Below, in pieces: positions 6,110 through 14,455 of a stretch of 14,494 nt of DNA. Within the stretch, counting starts at the first letter, position 1; each line of letters starts with the position of its first letter. The DNA is from Bacillota bacterium (GTDB taxonomy: Bacteria; Bacillota_E; JAJZYS01; JAJYTV01): positions 1-14,494 of the forward strand of contig JAJZVM010000100.1 in NCBI GenBank assembly GCA_021845645.1. The letters run 5' to 3'. The notes under the pieces were generated by a model. The model was given only the letters and a program-made list of their open reading frames with translations. It made no database searches and was not told where the DNA came from. The translations under genes were made by a program, and so were the position numbers.

Positions 6110-7165
6110 GTGCGTTCTATTGCAGGAAAACTCGTAGCGCTTGCGCTTCCTGTCTTGTTTGCGCTATCCGCTTGCTCATTTGCGCAACCCGTCCGAACCT
6201 CCGTTAGGGGATCTTTATCTAGCATTCCAATCATGCTGATCGCTTGGGGGCCTAACGCTTCGGGCCTAATACCCAACAGCGTAAAGGGGTACATGCTGGA
6301 GTGGGACCCACTAACCAATACGATTCAAGCCACGAGCAGGCCGGTCTTCACTATCAGACGTGCCAATTCTGGGGGCTATGTAAGGTGGGCTTGGGATGGA
6401 AGGAGTCTAACTGCGGCTACGAGCGGGCCAGTGGTGGTGGAGCAGTCTCCGGAGAGTGATGACCAATATCACCTTAGAGTATTTGAACTGGAGAACGAGC
6501 TGTGTTACTTCAGCTCCCTAACACGTGCATGCAGTGTGGGCAATAGCTTGGTTCTGGGGAGGTGGCGAAGTGAAGCCATACAAGAGGTCAGTTATCCCCG
6601 GTGGCTGACAAAGACTGGTTTTGTTACCCCACTAGATCTGGAGCCTCAGCCGAAGGGACATCTTAAGGTTTTGGTACAGTATTTGAGATCAACGAGGTCA
6701 GGCGCCGTTGCATGCGACTTTGCTCTATCTGATGTTGGCGGGCACGCCACCACGTGGAAGCGGTTACCTCTTCCGCAGGGAAGCACCTGCAACCTACAGT
6801 TGCCACAGGCCGCCCACATTGGGGACACAATGTATATTGCGGGCCTAGATGGGATGTCAGTATTGGATGTGAAGAATGCCAGGCTGAAGCCTTACGAACC
6901 AATCGCGCGTTTCGCAAAGGCAGTTGGGTATCCACTTTCAAACCCCGTTGCTCCATGGTCCATTGCTCTTGGAACATGGAATAGGGTGTTGCTAGTCGGG
7001 TATGGCAACGTGATACTTGCCATAAGAAGAGATGAACTGCTTGGATTTCTTGCGATTGATGGCACCAATAGAACTGTAATCGCAACGGCGCGGGGACGAA
7101 GGAGTAGAGTGTCAATCGCTGGACTTAGTCCTTCTTTTAGCTCGGTGTTGCCCCGAGAACACTAG
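6110..7165 (+). CDS. Putative lipoprotein of unknown function
   Basis: The 351-aa product starts with a lipoprotein signal: MRSIAGK, a hydrophobic core and the lipobox LSAC with C22 as the lipidated residue, so it should be anchored on the outer face of the membrane. The start is GTG 6110, six bases after AAGAGGAGG (6095-6103). The rest is rich in beta-type segments with recurring short hydrophobic/Gly patterns (for example YMLEWDPLTNTI, GYVRWAWDGRSL, DTMYIAGLDGMSVLDV), which would fit a propeller-like fold, but I recognise no family. The cysteines at FSSLTRAC and VACDF might form disulfides. It follows the secreted amidase by 69 bp and shares its lower GC content, so the two probably arrived together; a strong hairpin between them argues for at least partly separate expression. 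Confidence 0.7.
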   Translation: MRSIAGKLVALALPVLFALSACSFAQPVRTSVRGSLSSIPIMLIAWGPNASGLIPNSVKGYMLEWDPLTNTIQATSRPVFTIRRANSGGYVRWAWDGRSLTAATSGPVVVEQSPESDDQYHLRVFELENELCYFSSLTRACSVGNSLVLGRWRSEAIQEVSYPRWLTKTGFVTPLDLEPQPKGHLKVLVQYLRSTRSGAVACDFALSDVGGHATTWKRLPLPQGSTCNLQLPQAAHIGDTMYIAGLDGMSVLDVKNARLKPYEPIARFAKAVGYPLSNPVAPWSIALGTWNRVLLVGYGNVILAIRRDELLGFLAIDGTNRTVIATARGRRSRVSIAGLSPSFSSVLPREH

Positions 7166-7747
7166 TCAGGTAACTGCCTGGGCTGCCTGGGCTGGGTCTA
7201 GCCCCTGGGGAGCAGGGCCAAACGGAGGCCGCTTCCAAATCGCTAAGACATCCCCATGACAATGGCAAGTCGTTGGGATCGGGACCGGTCCCTAGCGCTC
7301 ACCGAGCAAGTGCTGCAGACCCTCTTACCGTTGCGCCGTCGGCCACTTTGCTGTTTGCGATTGCCCGACGGCGTTCCCGTCATATAGGATGCATCAAGTG
7401 ACATACCACGAGCTCGCGGTTGAATCGCAAGCAATCGAGAACCTCAGCCCAGCCGGCCTCCACGGAGCATTCGCACGGATTGGCCGGATAAGTGATCTCG
7501 TGCGCGAGGACGGCTTCCACTAAAGTACGGCCCGCGCCACTCGCAACATCCCAATCGCTTGAGACCAACGACCAGTGAGCCCCGCTCGCAATACTCTGAT
7601 ATGGTGCGGACGAGCCCCCCTTCGGCTGCAAATATGGTTCGCGAAGAGCGAAGTTGGCCCTACAGCTCAACCGTACAATGAATTTGGACGGTCAGTAGTC
7701 ATTGTGCGTGCCCGGGATTGGCAGCTGTCAGTACTGGAGATGATCCA
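7166..7747. other. Intergenic stretch without a convincing gene; several inverted repeats
   Basis: I see no supportable gene here. Structures present are a small hairpin with arms GGGCT/AGCCC (7189-7204) after the lipoprotein stop, a perfect 12-bp palindrome GGGACCGGTCCC (7281-7292), and a 9-bp inverted repeat CGCCGTCGG/CCGACGGCG (7334-7342 and 7365-7373, 22-nt loop). Two short plus-strand frames (7256-7386 and 7389-7523) lack good ribosome binding sites and known motifs. TACAAT at 7674-7679 is a good -10 box for the downstream surface-protein gene, but no matching -35 is found. The region may be a remnant of a deleted gene or element. Confidence 0.5.
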
Positions 7748-9088
7748 TTGAAGCCGTTCACGACATCCGTGAGCCGCGTGGGTGTGACACATCGCCTGCG
7801 AATCGCAACGGCATTAGGGACCACCTTTGCCCTGCTGATATTGAGCGGGGTCGCCGCTGCGCCGGCCGCGGCCCAGACCGCGCCAGGCTTGGGGACGGCC
7901 ACGTCCTTCGCGATTCTGGCGGGCTCGACGATCACGAACACCGGGTCGTCCACCATCAATGGTGACCTCGGGCTGAGCCCAGGGAGCGCCGTGACCGGTT
8001 TTCCGCCCGGCGTTGTGACAGGGACCAGCTACGTCGCCGACACGCAGGCGACAGCTGCTCAGGGCGCCCTGACCACCGCGTACCAGGCTGCCGCCAGTCA
8101 GACGCCGTCCACCCCTGTGACGGCCGACCTCGGCGGGCAGACGCTCGTGCCTGGCGTGTATGCTTCCAGCAGCAGCCTCGGGCTCACCGGGACGCTTACG
8201 CTCAATTTTGAGGGCGACCCGAACGCAGTGTTCGTTTTCCAGGCCGGTAGCACCCTCACCACTGCGTCGGACAGCCACGTGGTTCTCGAAAACGACCCTG
8301 CAGCACCCAACGCCTGCAACGTCTTCTGGCAGGTTGGCAGTTCCGCGACGCTCGGTGCGGGCTCGACGTTCGAGGGCACGGTCCTCGCGTCGGACTCGGT
8401 GACCGCCGTCACAGGCGCCGTGGTCTACGGCCGGCTGCTGGCCAGCACCGGTGCGGTCACCCTGGACGACAACACCGTAACCGTGCCGACATGCACGTCC
8501 ACCGCACCGCCGCCGCCGAAGCCAGCGGCTAGCACCCAGATCGTCACCGCGCCATCCAGCAGTTCGATCACGCTGGGAAGCAGCGTTACCGACGTTGCCA
8601 CCGTGTCAGGCAATGCGGCCGCCGGCACACCAATGGGATCGGTGCAGTTCTACAGCTGTGGCCCAGGCGCTACGTCCTGCACATCCTCGTCGGGCATGGC
8701 CTTGACTCCTCCCGAGCCCCTGGTTGGTGGGGTCGCGACCTCACCCAGCTTCACACCGGGCGCCGTCGGCACGTATTGTTTCGCGGCCGTCTTCAACCCA
8801 ACGGGGAGCGCCTACGCAGGTGTCTCGGAGACTGGCAGCACGCTCAACGGCGAGTGCCTCACCGTAACCGCCGCCGCACCGAAGCCACCCGCACCGAAGC
8901 CGCCCGCACCGAAGCCGCCCGCACCGAAGCCGCCCGCACCTCCCACAGTGGTTCCAGCCACGCACACCGGCGAACCATGGGCAGGCTCCACCTACTGGCT
9001 GCTGGTGGGATTGACTGGCATTGCCGGTCTCGGCTTGGCGACCAACCGGATCTATCGTCGCCGCGCCAACGGTCGGATCGGAAGCTGA
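7748..9088 (+). CDS. DUF3494 (ice-binding-like) surface protein with sorting signal
   Basis: This 446-aa protein is predicted to be exported and attached to the cell wall. In order: a Sec signal (about 1-40, ending PAAAQT), a DUF3494/ice-binding-like beta-solenoid domain (about 43-260; APGLGTATSFAILAGSTITN, GDLGLSPG and TFEGTVLAS are typical), a Pro-rich linker, an Ig-like domain (about 265-375), four copies of a KPPAP-type repeat, and a C-terminal sorting region. That region has ATHTGE (404-409), a hydrophobic membrane segment and a basic tail RRRANGR. The usual LPxTG is replaced by ATHTG. The start is TTG 7748 because GGAGA lies 7 bases upstream; TTG 7718 has no such site. Four bases downstream begins a sortase gene, its probable anchoring enzyme. 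DUF3494 proteins bind ice in some organisms, but many are general adhesins, so an ice role is not implied. Confidence 0.8.
   Translation: MKPFTTSVSRVGVTHRLRIATALGTTFALLILSGVAAAPAAAQTAPGLGTATSFAILAGSTITNTGSSTINGDLGLSPGSAVTGFPPGVVTGTSYVADTQATAAQGALTTAYQAAASQTPSTPVTADLGGQTLVPGVYASSSSLGLTGTLTLNFEGDPNAVFVFQAGSTLTTASDSHVVLENDPAAPNACNVFWQVGSSATLGAGSTFEGTVLASDSVTAVTGAVVYGRLLASTGAVTLDDNTVTVPTCTSTAPPPPKPAASTQIVTAPSSSSITLGSSVTDVATVSGNAAAGTPMGSVQFYSCGPGATSCTSSSGMALTPPEPLVGGVATSPSFTPGAVGTYCFAAVFNPTGSAYAGVSETGSTLNGECLTVTAAAPKPPAPKPPAPKPPAPKPPAPPTVVPATHTGEPWAGSTYWLLVGLTGIAGLGLATNRIYRRRANGRIGS
8876..8935 (+). repeat. Four 15-bp tandem repeats coding for a Pro-rich spacer
   Basis: The unit GCACCGAAGCCGCCC is repeated four times in frame; the first copy has one substitution. 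It encodes APKPP units that form a stiff extended spacer between the Ig-like domain and the sorting signal. Copy number in such arrays easily varies between strains. Confidence 0.9.
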
Positions 9089-9092
9089 CCCG

Positions 9093-10127
9093 GTGGCACC
9101 CCAGCACCGACTATTCTCCCGCTCCCACTCCCGCTTTTGGGCGGGGGTGGGAGTTGTGCTGCTCGCCTTGGCAGTGGTCGGTACCGTCTACCCACTTTGG
9201 TGGAATCACCATTCCAGCAGCTCTGGCGCTGCGCTCCTGCAGCGCACTGGCCAGTCCTCTGATTGCGGGTCCAGCGCAGCGCGCGGCGAGACGATTCCGA
9301 CGCGACGGCAGCCCGGCGTGCTCAAGATCCCTGCGATTGGCCTGACAGCACCGGTTCTCGATGGCCTCGGCAATGCTGTTCTCAATGTGGCGGTTGGTCA
9401 CGATCCAACGACCGTGTGGCCTGGCCACCCCGGCGAGAGCCTCCTGCTCGCCCATGACGTGAGCTACTTCTCGCGGCTGGATCGTGTCCGGCCGGGTGAT
9501 CTGGTGACTTGGGCGCTCGGCTGTGAGCGGGTGGTCTTCCGCGTCATGCGTACCGAGGTGACCTATCCCGGAGCCACCCTCACGCCACCATCCTCCGGGT
9601 CTGGCCTCGCGTTGATCACTTGCTGGCCAACCAATGCCCTGTTCTGGACCCCCCAGCGATACGTGGTGACTGCTGAACTCGTCGCCCATCACTCGCCGGG
9701 GTACCGGGCCACAGTCCGGTCACCGGCGCTTTTGCGCCTGAGTGTCCCTGCACCGGCTGCGCTGGTCGCGCAGGGCCTTTCGGCCGCCAAAACAGGGGTG
9801 CTCGTCGGAAAACTGGCGATCACAGGCTCGCCGTCTGCACGCTTTCGCGAGGGACCGGAACCCCTCGCCATTGTCGCGGTCGCCCTGCGCGCGTATGTGG
9901 CTGCCATCAAGACCGCGCAAGCGGGCAACCAATCGTGGTGGTCGGCGCTGGCCGTTCCTGGGGTGGCCCTGCCTTCGCCTTGGTCTCTCGCGTATGACAC
10001 CAATGTCACCATTGTCGTGAAGGCGAACACGGTCGAGGGAGTGGTGCTCTCCTCCACCGCGGCGACGGTGACCCTGGCGGTTCATGAGGGCGCCCTCGTC
10101 GTGACGGGAGTGCGGACGCTGAGATAG
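9093..10127 (+). CDS. Sortase (class E/D-like) with C-terminal extension
   Basis: This 344-aa enzyme is a membrane-bound cysteine transpeptidase that should link the preceding surface protein to the cell wall. It has an N-terminal membrane anchor (about 15-35) and a sortase domain (about 75-196) starting at LKIPAIGL, with catalytic H121 (LLLAHDVSYF), C177 (LALITCWP) and R189 (TPQRYVV). Residues 197-344 are an extra region rich in Ala, Val and Ser that is not part of the usual sortase fold and that I cannot assign. The start is GTG 9093, 4 bp after the stop of the substrate gene, with GGAAG (9080-9084) upstream; tight spacing indicates co-transcription. The TL-T-C-type catalytic motif fits housekeeping-like classes D/E/F, and pairing with a non-LPxTG substrate suggests a dedicated enzyme. 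Confidence 0.85.
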   Translation: MAPQHRLFSRSHSRFWAGVGVVLLALAVVGTVYPLWWNHHSSSSGAALLQRTGQSSDCGSSAARGETIPTRRQPGVLKIPAIGLTAPVLDGLGNAVLNVAVGHDPTTVWPGHPGESLLLAHDVSYFSRLDRVRPGDLVTWALGCERVVFRVMRTEVTYPGATLTPPSSGSGLALITCWPTNALFWTPQRYVVTAELVAHHSPGYRATVRSPALLRLSVPAPAALVAQGLSAAKTGVLVGKLAITGSPSARFREGPEPLAIVAVALRAYVAAIKTAQAGNQSWWSALAVPGVALPSPWSLAYDTNVTIVVKANTVEGVVLSSTAATVTLAVHEGALVVTGVRTLR

Positions 10128-10168
10128 CTCGCAAGGGCCGGTCGGCAAGCGACGGGAGACGTTCGACC

Positions 10169-10208
10169 CGCACGGGGCCACCGGCTGCGGCGGCCTGTAC
10201 CCCGTGCG
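10169..10208 (+). terminator. Hairpin downstream of the sortase gene, possible terminator
   Basis: CGCACGGGG (10169-10177) pairs perfectly with CCCCGTGCG (10200-10208) across a 22-nt GC-rich loop that can fold further. It lies 41 bp after the sortase stop. It is followed by AAAAG and not by T residues, so intrinsic termination is uncertain. It also lies beside the end of the recombinase relic and could be a remnant element end. Confidence 0.3.
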
Positions 10209-10226
10209 AAAAGTGCCTGAAGGCCG

Positions 10227-10656
10227 TCACCCCTCCTGTCCGCACCATGGCAACGGGGCCTCCTCGCTGGCGCCGACCATCTCTGCTTCAGGTGGGACCT
10301 TTCCGGCGTTCATGACCACGATCTCCGCCCCGTGACAGGTGCAGAACGCCTCGCACCATGCGAAGCCGAAGCCGCCAGACGATCGTTGCGGGCGACGACG
10401 ATCTCCTGATCTCTCCATTCTGGGCACGCTCCATCCGCTCGACGAAATGCCTGCGTTCACAGGTCAGGCCGCTGCCCATGTCCTCCAGCCTGAGGTGGGC
10501 ACTTCGGCCGCAGGCAATACAGAACAGCTCCACCGCCTCTCGCTGGCTTTCGAGATCGCCTGTCTGCCCGGCGCTGGACCACGAGGCGCAGCTAGCAATC
10601 AGGCGCTTGTTCGGCTGTCGGCGACGCACTTGCAGGTAATCCGCGCAGGTGTAGCA
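10227..10656 (-). pseudogene. Decayed IS607-type serine recombinase
   Basis: Reading the minus strand in three frames in succession gives the order of an IS607-family transposase (serine resolvase): a possible remnant of the N-terminal helix-turn-helix (CADYLQVRRR), the catalytic N-terminus WSSAGQTGDLESQ (family form RVSSxxQ with the active serine), LEDMGSGLTCERR, then after a shift EIVVARNDRLA, and after another shift FGFAWCEAFCTCHGAEIVV and VPPEAEMV. At least two frameshifts are needed, the conserved Arg before the active Ser is lost, and the C-terminus expected after the EMV motif is missing. No tnpB (IS607 accessory nuclease) lies next to it. It is a dead remnant of an insertion sequence. 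Confidence 0.75.
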
Positions 10657-10907
10657 GCGTCGGGTGGGTCGGTGGGGGTTGGGCTTTGAGAATTTCCTTG
10701 CGATCTACGGCTAGGGTGGAGAACTGGCCCAAGAATTGGGGCCGGACGGCCGCAAAGAGGGCCGATGGCCTGCGCTGGCTGGGTTGTGCCCGGCGCCTGC
10801 GGTCGCACCGGCTCCCCAGCGGCGGGCGCGGCTTCTCGCGACCGCGCTGACGCCTACGCCACCCCGCCTGTGCATAGGCTCTTCCCAGTGCAAGAAGGGG
10901 AGAGCGT
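10657..10907. other. Spacer upstream of the calcium ATPase gene
   Basis: No gene is supported here. The stretch is GC-rich with several GGCC-containing short inverted repeats around 10728-10770. It must carry the promoter of the ATPase-dapF unit, but I could not find a -35/-10 pair with acceptable spacing. The ribosome binding site of the ATPase gene lies at its end (10895-10902). Confidence 0.4.
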
Positions 10908-13607
10908 ATGCATCAGGTAGAGGCGCACGGATTGCCGGTGGACGAAGTGGCGGCGCAGCTCGCGTCCGATCCGGTCACCGGACTCACCTCCCGCGAGGCA
11001 GGCCGCAGACTGGACAGCTATGGTCCCAACGAACTGCCACATGCGCGGCCGCGCGGCCTTTTGAGCGTCTTCCTAGGGCAGTTCAGCGACTTCATGGTGC
11101 TGGTTTTGCTCGGCGCCACCGCCGCGTCGTTCTTCCTCGGCGAGGTCGGCGACGCGGTGACCATCCTCGTGATCGTCGTCATCAACGCTGTGCTTGGCGC
11201 CTTTCAGGAGTTCCGCGCCGAGCGCTCGCTCGAGAAGCTCAAGGAGATGGCAGCGCCGACGGCCCGGGTGCGCCGCGATGGTGTGGAAGGTAGGGTACCG
11301 GCCGTAGAGGTCGTTCCAGGCGACCTGCTGCTGCTCGAGGCCGGAGACAAGCCGGCCGCCGACGCGCGCCTGCTTCAGGCGATGGAACTGGCCGTCGAGG
11401 AGTCTGCCCTGACCGGCGAGTCGACGCCTGTGCGCAAAGCGGCGGGCTGGCTCGGCGACGTGCGGGCGCCGATCGGAGAGCGCAAGAACATGGTCTTCGC
11501 CGGCACGACCGTCGTGCGCGGGCGCGCCGTCGGCCTGGTCACCGCGACGGGCAGCAAAACGGCGATGGGCGGCATCGCGCAGTTGCTGAGCGAGCAGAAG
11601 AACGAGCCCACGCCCTTGCAGCTCAGGCTGGCCGGGCTCGGCAGGACGCTCGTCTGGGCGTGCCTCGCGATCGCGGGTGTGGTCGTCGTCGCGGGGATCA
11701 TGCGCGGCGAGAGCGTGTTCCGCATGTTCCTGGCGGGTGTCAGTCTGGCGGTGGCGGCCATCCCCGAGGGACTGCCCGCGATCGTGACGATCGCGCTTGC
11801 CATCGGTGTGCAACGCATGATGCGGCGCAACGCCCTCGTCCGCCACCTGCCGGCCGTGGAAACGCTGGGCTCCGCGACCATCGTTGCCTCGGACAAGACC
11901 GGCACTCTGACGCGCAACGAGATGACGGTGCGGCGCCTGGTCACGGCGGACGGGGAGTACCAGATGACTGGCGACGGGTACGACCTCGCCGGCCGGATCG
12001 TGCCCTTGGCGGGGCACCCGCGCGGCGACGAGGTGCGGGGGGCGCTCGAGGCCCTGGCGCTCTGCCAGAACGCCGAGCTGCGTGGCGACCGCCAGCGCAT
12101 GCGTGCCGAGGGAGATCCCCTCGAGGTCGCGCTGATCGTCGCCGCGACCAAGGCGGGCGTAGTGGTTGAACGCCTGATGCGCGAGCGTCCGCGCGTGCTG
12201 GAGGTGCCGTTCTCCTCCGAGGCGCAGCGCATGACGGTCGTGGTGCGCCGCGGGCAGCAGCTCTGGCAGATCACCAAGGGCGCGCCGGAGGCCGTGCTGC
12301 GCATGTGCGCGGCGGAGCGTGTCGGCGGCCGCGACGTCACTTTGACCGCCGAACGCAGGCAGGAGTGGCTCGAGCGGACCGCATCGCTCGGCCAGGAGAG
12401 TCTGCGCACGCTCGCCGTGGCGGTCCGGGTCGTGTCACAGGCCACGGAGCAGCGCGGTCTCACCCTCCTGGGCATGGTCGGTCTCTACGATCCGCCGCGG
12501 GCGGAGGTCAGGGACGCGGTGCGCGCCTGCCGGCGCGCGGGCATCCGTCCGCTCATGGTCACGGGCGACCATCCGGCGACCGCCGCCGCCATCGCCCGCG
12601 AGCTCGGCATCCTGCGCCCAGGCGAGGGCATCGCGAGCGGCAGCGACGTCGAGCACCTCTCCGACGCGGAACTGCGGCGGCTCGCCCAGACGACCAACGT
12701 CTACGCAAGGGTCTCGCCGCAGTTCAAGCTGCGCCTCGTCGAGGCGCTGTCGCGCAACGGAGAGATCGTGGCCATGACGGGCGACGGCCTCAACGACGCG
12801 CCCGCGCTGCGCGCCGCCGACATCGGCGTGGCCATGGGCATCGCAGGCTGCGATGTGTCCAAGGAGGCCGCCGACATGATCCTCGCGGACGACAACTTCG
12901 CCACGATCGTCGCGGCGGTCGAGGAAGGGCGCGGCATCTACGACAACGTGCGCAAGTTCGTGCGCTACCTGCTCGCCTGCAACGTCGGCGAGGTGCTCGT
13001 GATGTTCGGCGCCGCCGTCAGCGGGCTCGCGCTGCCGCTCCTGCCGATCCAGATCCTCTGGGTCAACCTGGCCACCGATGGCCTGCCAGCCCTGGCGCTC
13101 GGCCTCGAGCCGGTGGAGCCAGACGTTCTGCAGCGGCCGCCGCGTCCGCCGGGAGAAGGCATCTTCGCGCGCCGCCTGGGGTTCAAGGTCATCAGCAGAG
13201 GCGCGCTGATCGGCGTCTCGACCCTTGGCATGTTTGTCGGAGCCCTGGCGCTCGGGGCCGGGCTGCCGCTCGCGCGCACCCTCACGTTCTCGACGCTCGT
13301 CATGAGCCAGCTCTTCCACTCGTTCGACTGCCGCTCGGAGACGCGGTCGATCTTCGAGATGGGCTTCACCTCGAATCCCTACCTGCTCGTGGCCGTGCTG
13401 AGTTCGGTCGGGCTCCTCCTCGCGGCCATCTACCCGTCGTGGGCGGCGGCGACATTCGGCACAGTCCCGCTGGATCTTGCGAATTGGCTTGCTGTCGTGG
13501 CAGTCTCAGGATTGGGATCGTTCAGCATCGCGCTGCGCCGGCGGCTGTTGCGTCGCGCGCGTACCCGCGCGTCCTGGGAGGCTGCCCTGTGGAAGTCCCG
13601 TTCCTGA
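10908..13607 (+). CDS. Calcium-transporting P-type ATPase (P2A)
   Basis: This 899-aa membrane pump uses ATP to export Ca2+ from the cell. An N-terminal cation-ATPase domain (about 1-75), the actuator domain with LTGES (about 165-169), the phosphorylation site D329 in DKTGTLT, the nucleotide-binding domain, the hinge motif TGDGLNDAP (D626 and D630) and a C-terminal bundle of membrane segments are all present. Calcium ligands known from SERCA are conserved: E287 in PEGLP (helix M4), N692 and E695 in NVGE (M5), and N720, T723 and D724 in NLATD (M6). The M8 position occupied by Glu in SERCA appears to be Gln (SQLFHSF), common in bacterial members. The start is ATG 10908, five bases after AAGGGGAG. 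Its end overlaps dapF by 19 bp. Manganese transport is a possible secondary activity. Confidence 0.9.
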   Translation: MHQVEAHGLPVDEVAAQLASDPVTGLTSREAGRRLDSYGPNELPHARPRGLLSVFLGQFSDFMVLVLLGATAASFFLGEVGDAVTILVIVVINAVLGAFQEFRAERSLEKLKEMAAPTARVRRDGVEGRVPAVEVVPGDLLLLEAGDKPAADARLLQAMELAVEESALTGESTPVRKAAGWLGDVRAPIGERKNMVFAGTTVVRGRAVGLVTATGSKTAMGGIAQLLSEQKNEPTPLQLRLAGLGRTLVWACLAIAGVVVVAGIMRGESVFRMFLAGVSLAVAAIPEGLPAIVTIALAIGVQRMMRRNALVRHLPAVETLGSATIVASDKTGTLTRNEMTVRRLVTADGEYQMTGDGYDLAGRIVPLAGHPRGDEVRGALEALALCQNAELRGDRQRMRAEGDPLEVALIVAATKAGVVVERLMRERPRVLEVPFSSEAQRMTVVVRRGQQLWQITKGAPEAVLRMCAAERVGGRDVTLTAERRQEWLERTASLGQESLRTLAVAVRVVSQATEQRGLTLLGMVGLYDPPRAEVRDAVRACRRAGIRPLMVTGDHPATAAAIARELGILRPGEGIASGSDVEHLSDAELRRLAQTTNVYARVSPQFKLRLVEALSRNGEIVAMTGDGLNDAPALRAADIGVAMGIAGCDVSKEAADMILADDNFATIVAAVEEGRGIYDNVRKFVRYLLACNVGEVLVMFGAAVSGLALPLLPIQILWVNLATDGLPALALGLEPVEPDVLQRPPRPPGEGIFARRLGFKVISRGALIGVSTLGMFVGALALGAGLPLARTLTFSTLVMSQLFHSFDCRSETRSIFEMGFTSNPYLLVAVLSSVGLLLAAIYPSWAAATFGTVPLDLANWLAVVAVSGLGSFSIALRRRLLRRARTRASWEAALWKSRS

Positions 13608-14455
13608 AGCTGCACGGTCTGGGCAACGACTACGTCTTCCTGGACCTCGTAAGCCAGAGCGAACTGGCGGAGTTGGACTTCGCGGCCTTCGCCCGCTCCG
13701 TCTCCCCCCGCCACACGGGTGTGGGCAGCGACGGCGTCATCCTGATCCTGGGCGGAGACGGCGATGCGGACCTGGGCATGCGCATCTTCAACGCCGACGG
13801 CTCCGAGGGGGAGATGTGCGGCAACGGCGTGCGCTGCCTGATGCGGTACGGCTACGCGCAGGGCTACGCGCCGCGGGTCCTCGGCGTCCGCACCCGCGCC
13901 GGCCTGATCCGTGGCGAGGTGCTGGCGGGCGGCGACGTCCGGGTCGACATGGGCAGTCCGCGGTTCGAGCAGTCCGAGATTGGCTTCCTTGGCGACGGGG
14001 TGCTGCGCGACCGGCATATTGCGGTGCAGGGGCACGAGCTCCTGTGCAGCGGCGTTTCGATGGGCAACCCGCATCTCGTCTGCTTTCCCGGACCGGATCA
14101 CGACCTCAGGGCGCTCGCCCTCGCAGCGGGTCCGGAACTGGAGCGCGCGTCCTTCGCGCCGCAGCGCACCAACGTCGAGTTCGTGCGGGTGCTAGGACCG
14201 GGTCACCTTGCCATGGAGGTATGGGAACGCGGCTCCGGGCGCACGCAGGCCTGCGGCACAGGGGCTTGCGCGTCGCTTGTCGCCGCTGCCTGGACAGGTC
14301 GTGGCGGGCGCCAGGCCGATGTGGAACTTGCGGGCGGCCGCCTGCACGTCGAGTGGTCCGAAGAGGATGACCATGTCCACATGACCGGGCCGGCTTCATT
14401 CAGCTTTCGCGGCACCGTCGCGTGGCCACCAGGAAAGGATGCTGAACCATGGTGA
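13589..14455 (+). CDS. dapF: Diaminopimelate epimerase
   Basis: This 288-aa cytoplasmic enzyme converts LL- to meso-diaminopimelate, the last step before lysine and the precursor of the peptidoglycan cross-link. The N-terminal FLKLHGLGNDYVFLD, both active-site cysteines in MCGNGVRC and ACGTGACAS, and the MGNPH motif are all intact. The length is slightly above the usual 275 or so residues. The start is GTG 13589, inside the end of the ATPase gene and seven bases after GGGAGG (13576-13581). It overlaps the next gene by 7 bp (ATGGTGA), so translational coupling is likely. The first residues VEVPFLKLHG match the family's usual N-terminus, which supports this start against a longer frame that opens far upstream. 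Confidence 0.95.
   Translation: MEVPFLKLHGLGNDYVFLDLVSQSELAELDFAAFARSVSPRHTGVGSDGVILILGGDGDADLGMRIFNADGSEGEMCGNGVRCLMRYGYAQGYAPRVLGVRTRAGLIRGEVLAGGDVRVDMGSPRFEQSEIGFLGDGVLRDRHIAVQGHELLCSGVSMGNPHLVCFPGPDHDLRALALAAGPELERASFAPQRTNVEFVRVLGPGHLAMEVWERGSGRTQACGTGACASLVAAAWTGRGGRQADVELAGGRLHVEWSEEDDHVHMTGPASFSFRGTVAWPPGKDAEPW

Noticed and set aside
7389..7523. 44-codon plus-strand frame (starts MHQVTYHELA)
   Set aside because: No ribosome binding site at proper distance, no known motif and no partner gene; not better than chance.
7380..7670. 96-codon minus-strand frame in the intergenic region
   Set aside because: Composition is not protein-like for this genome, there is no domain, and no convincing ribosome binding site was seen.
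8876..8935. Regular 15-bp repeats as a CRISPR-like array
   Set aside because: The units are adjacent without spacers and encode an in-frame Pro-rich linker.
10128..10226. Search for a tnpB nuclease gene next to the IS607 relic
   Set aside because: The roughly 100 bp between the relic and the sortase gene contain no RuvC-like motif and are too short for such a gene.
12305..13588. Long open frame upstream of dapF in the dapF reading frame
   Set aside because: It is an Arg/Ala-rich shadow of the GC-rich ATPase gene; the dapF N-terminus and a GGGAGG site place the real start at 13589.
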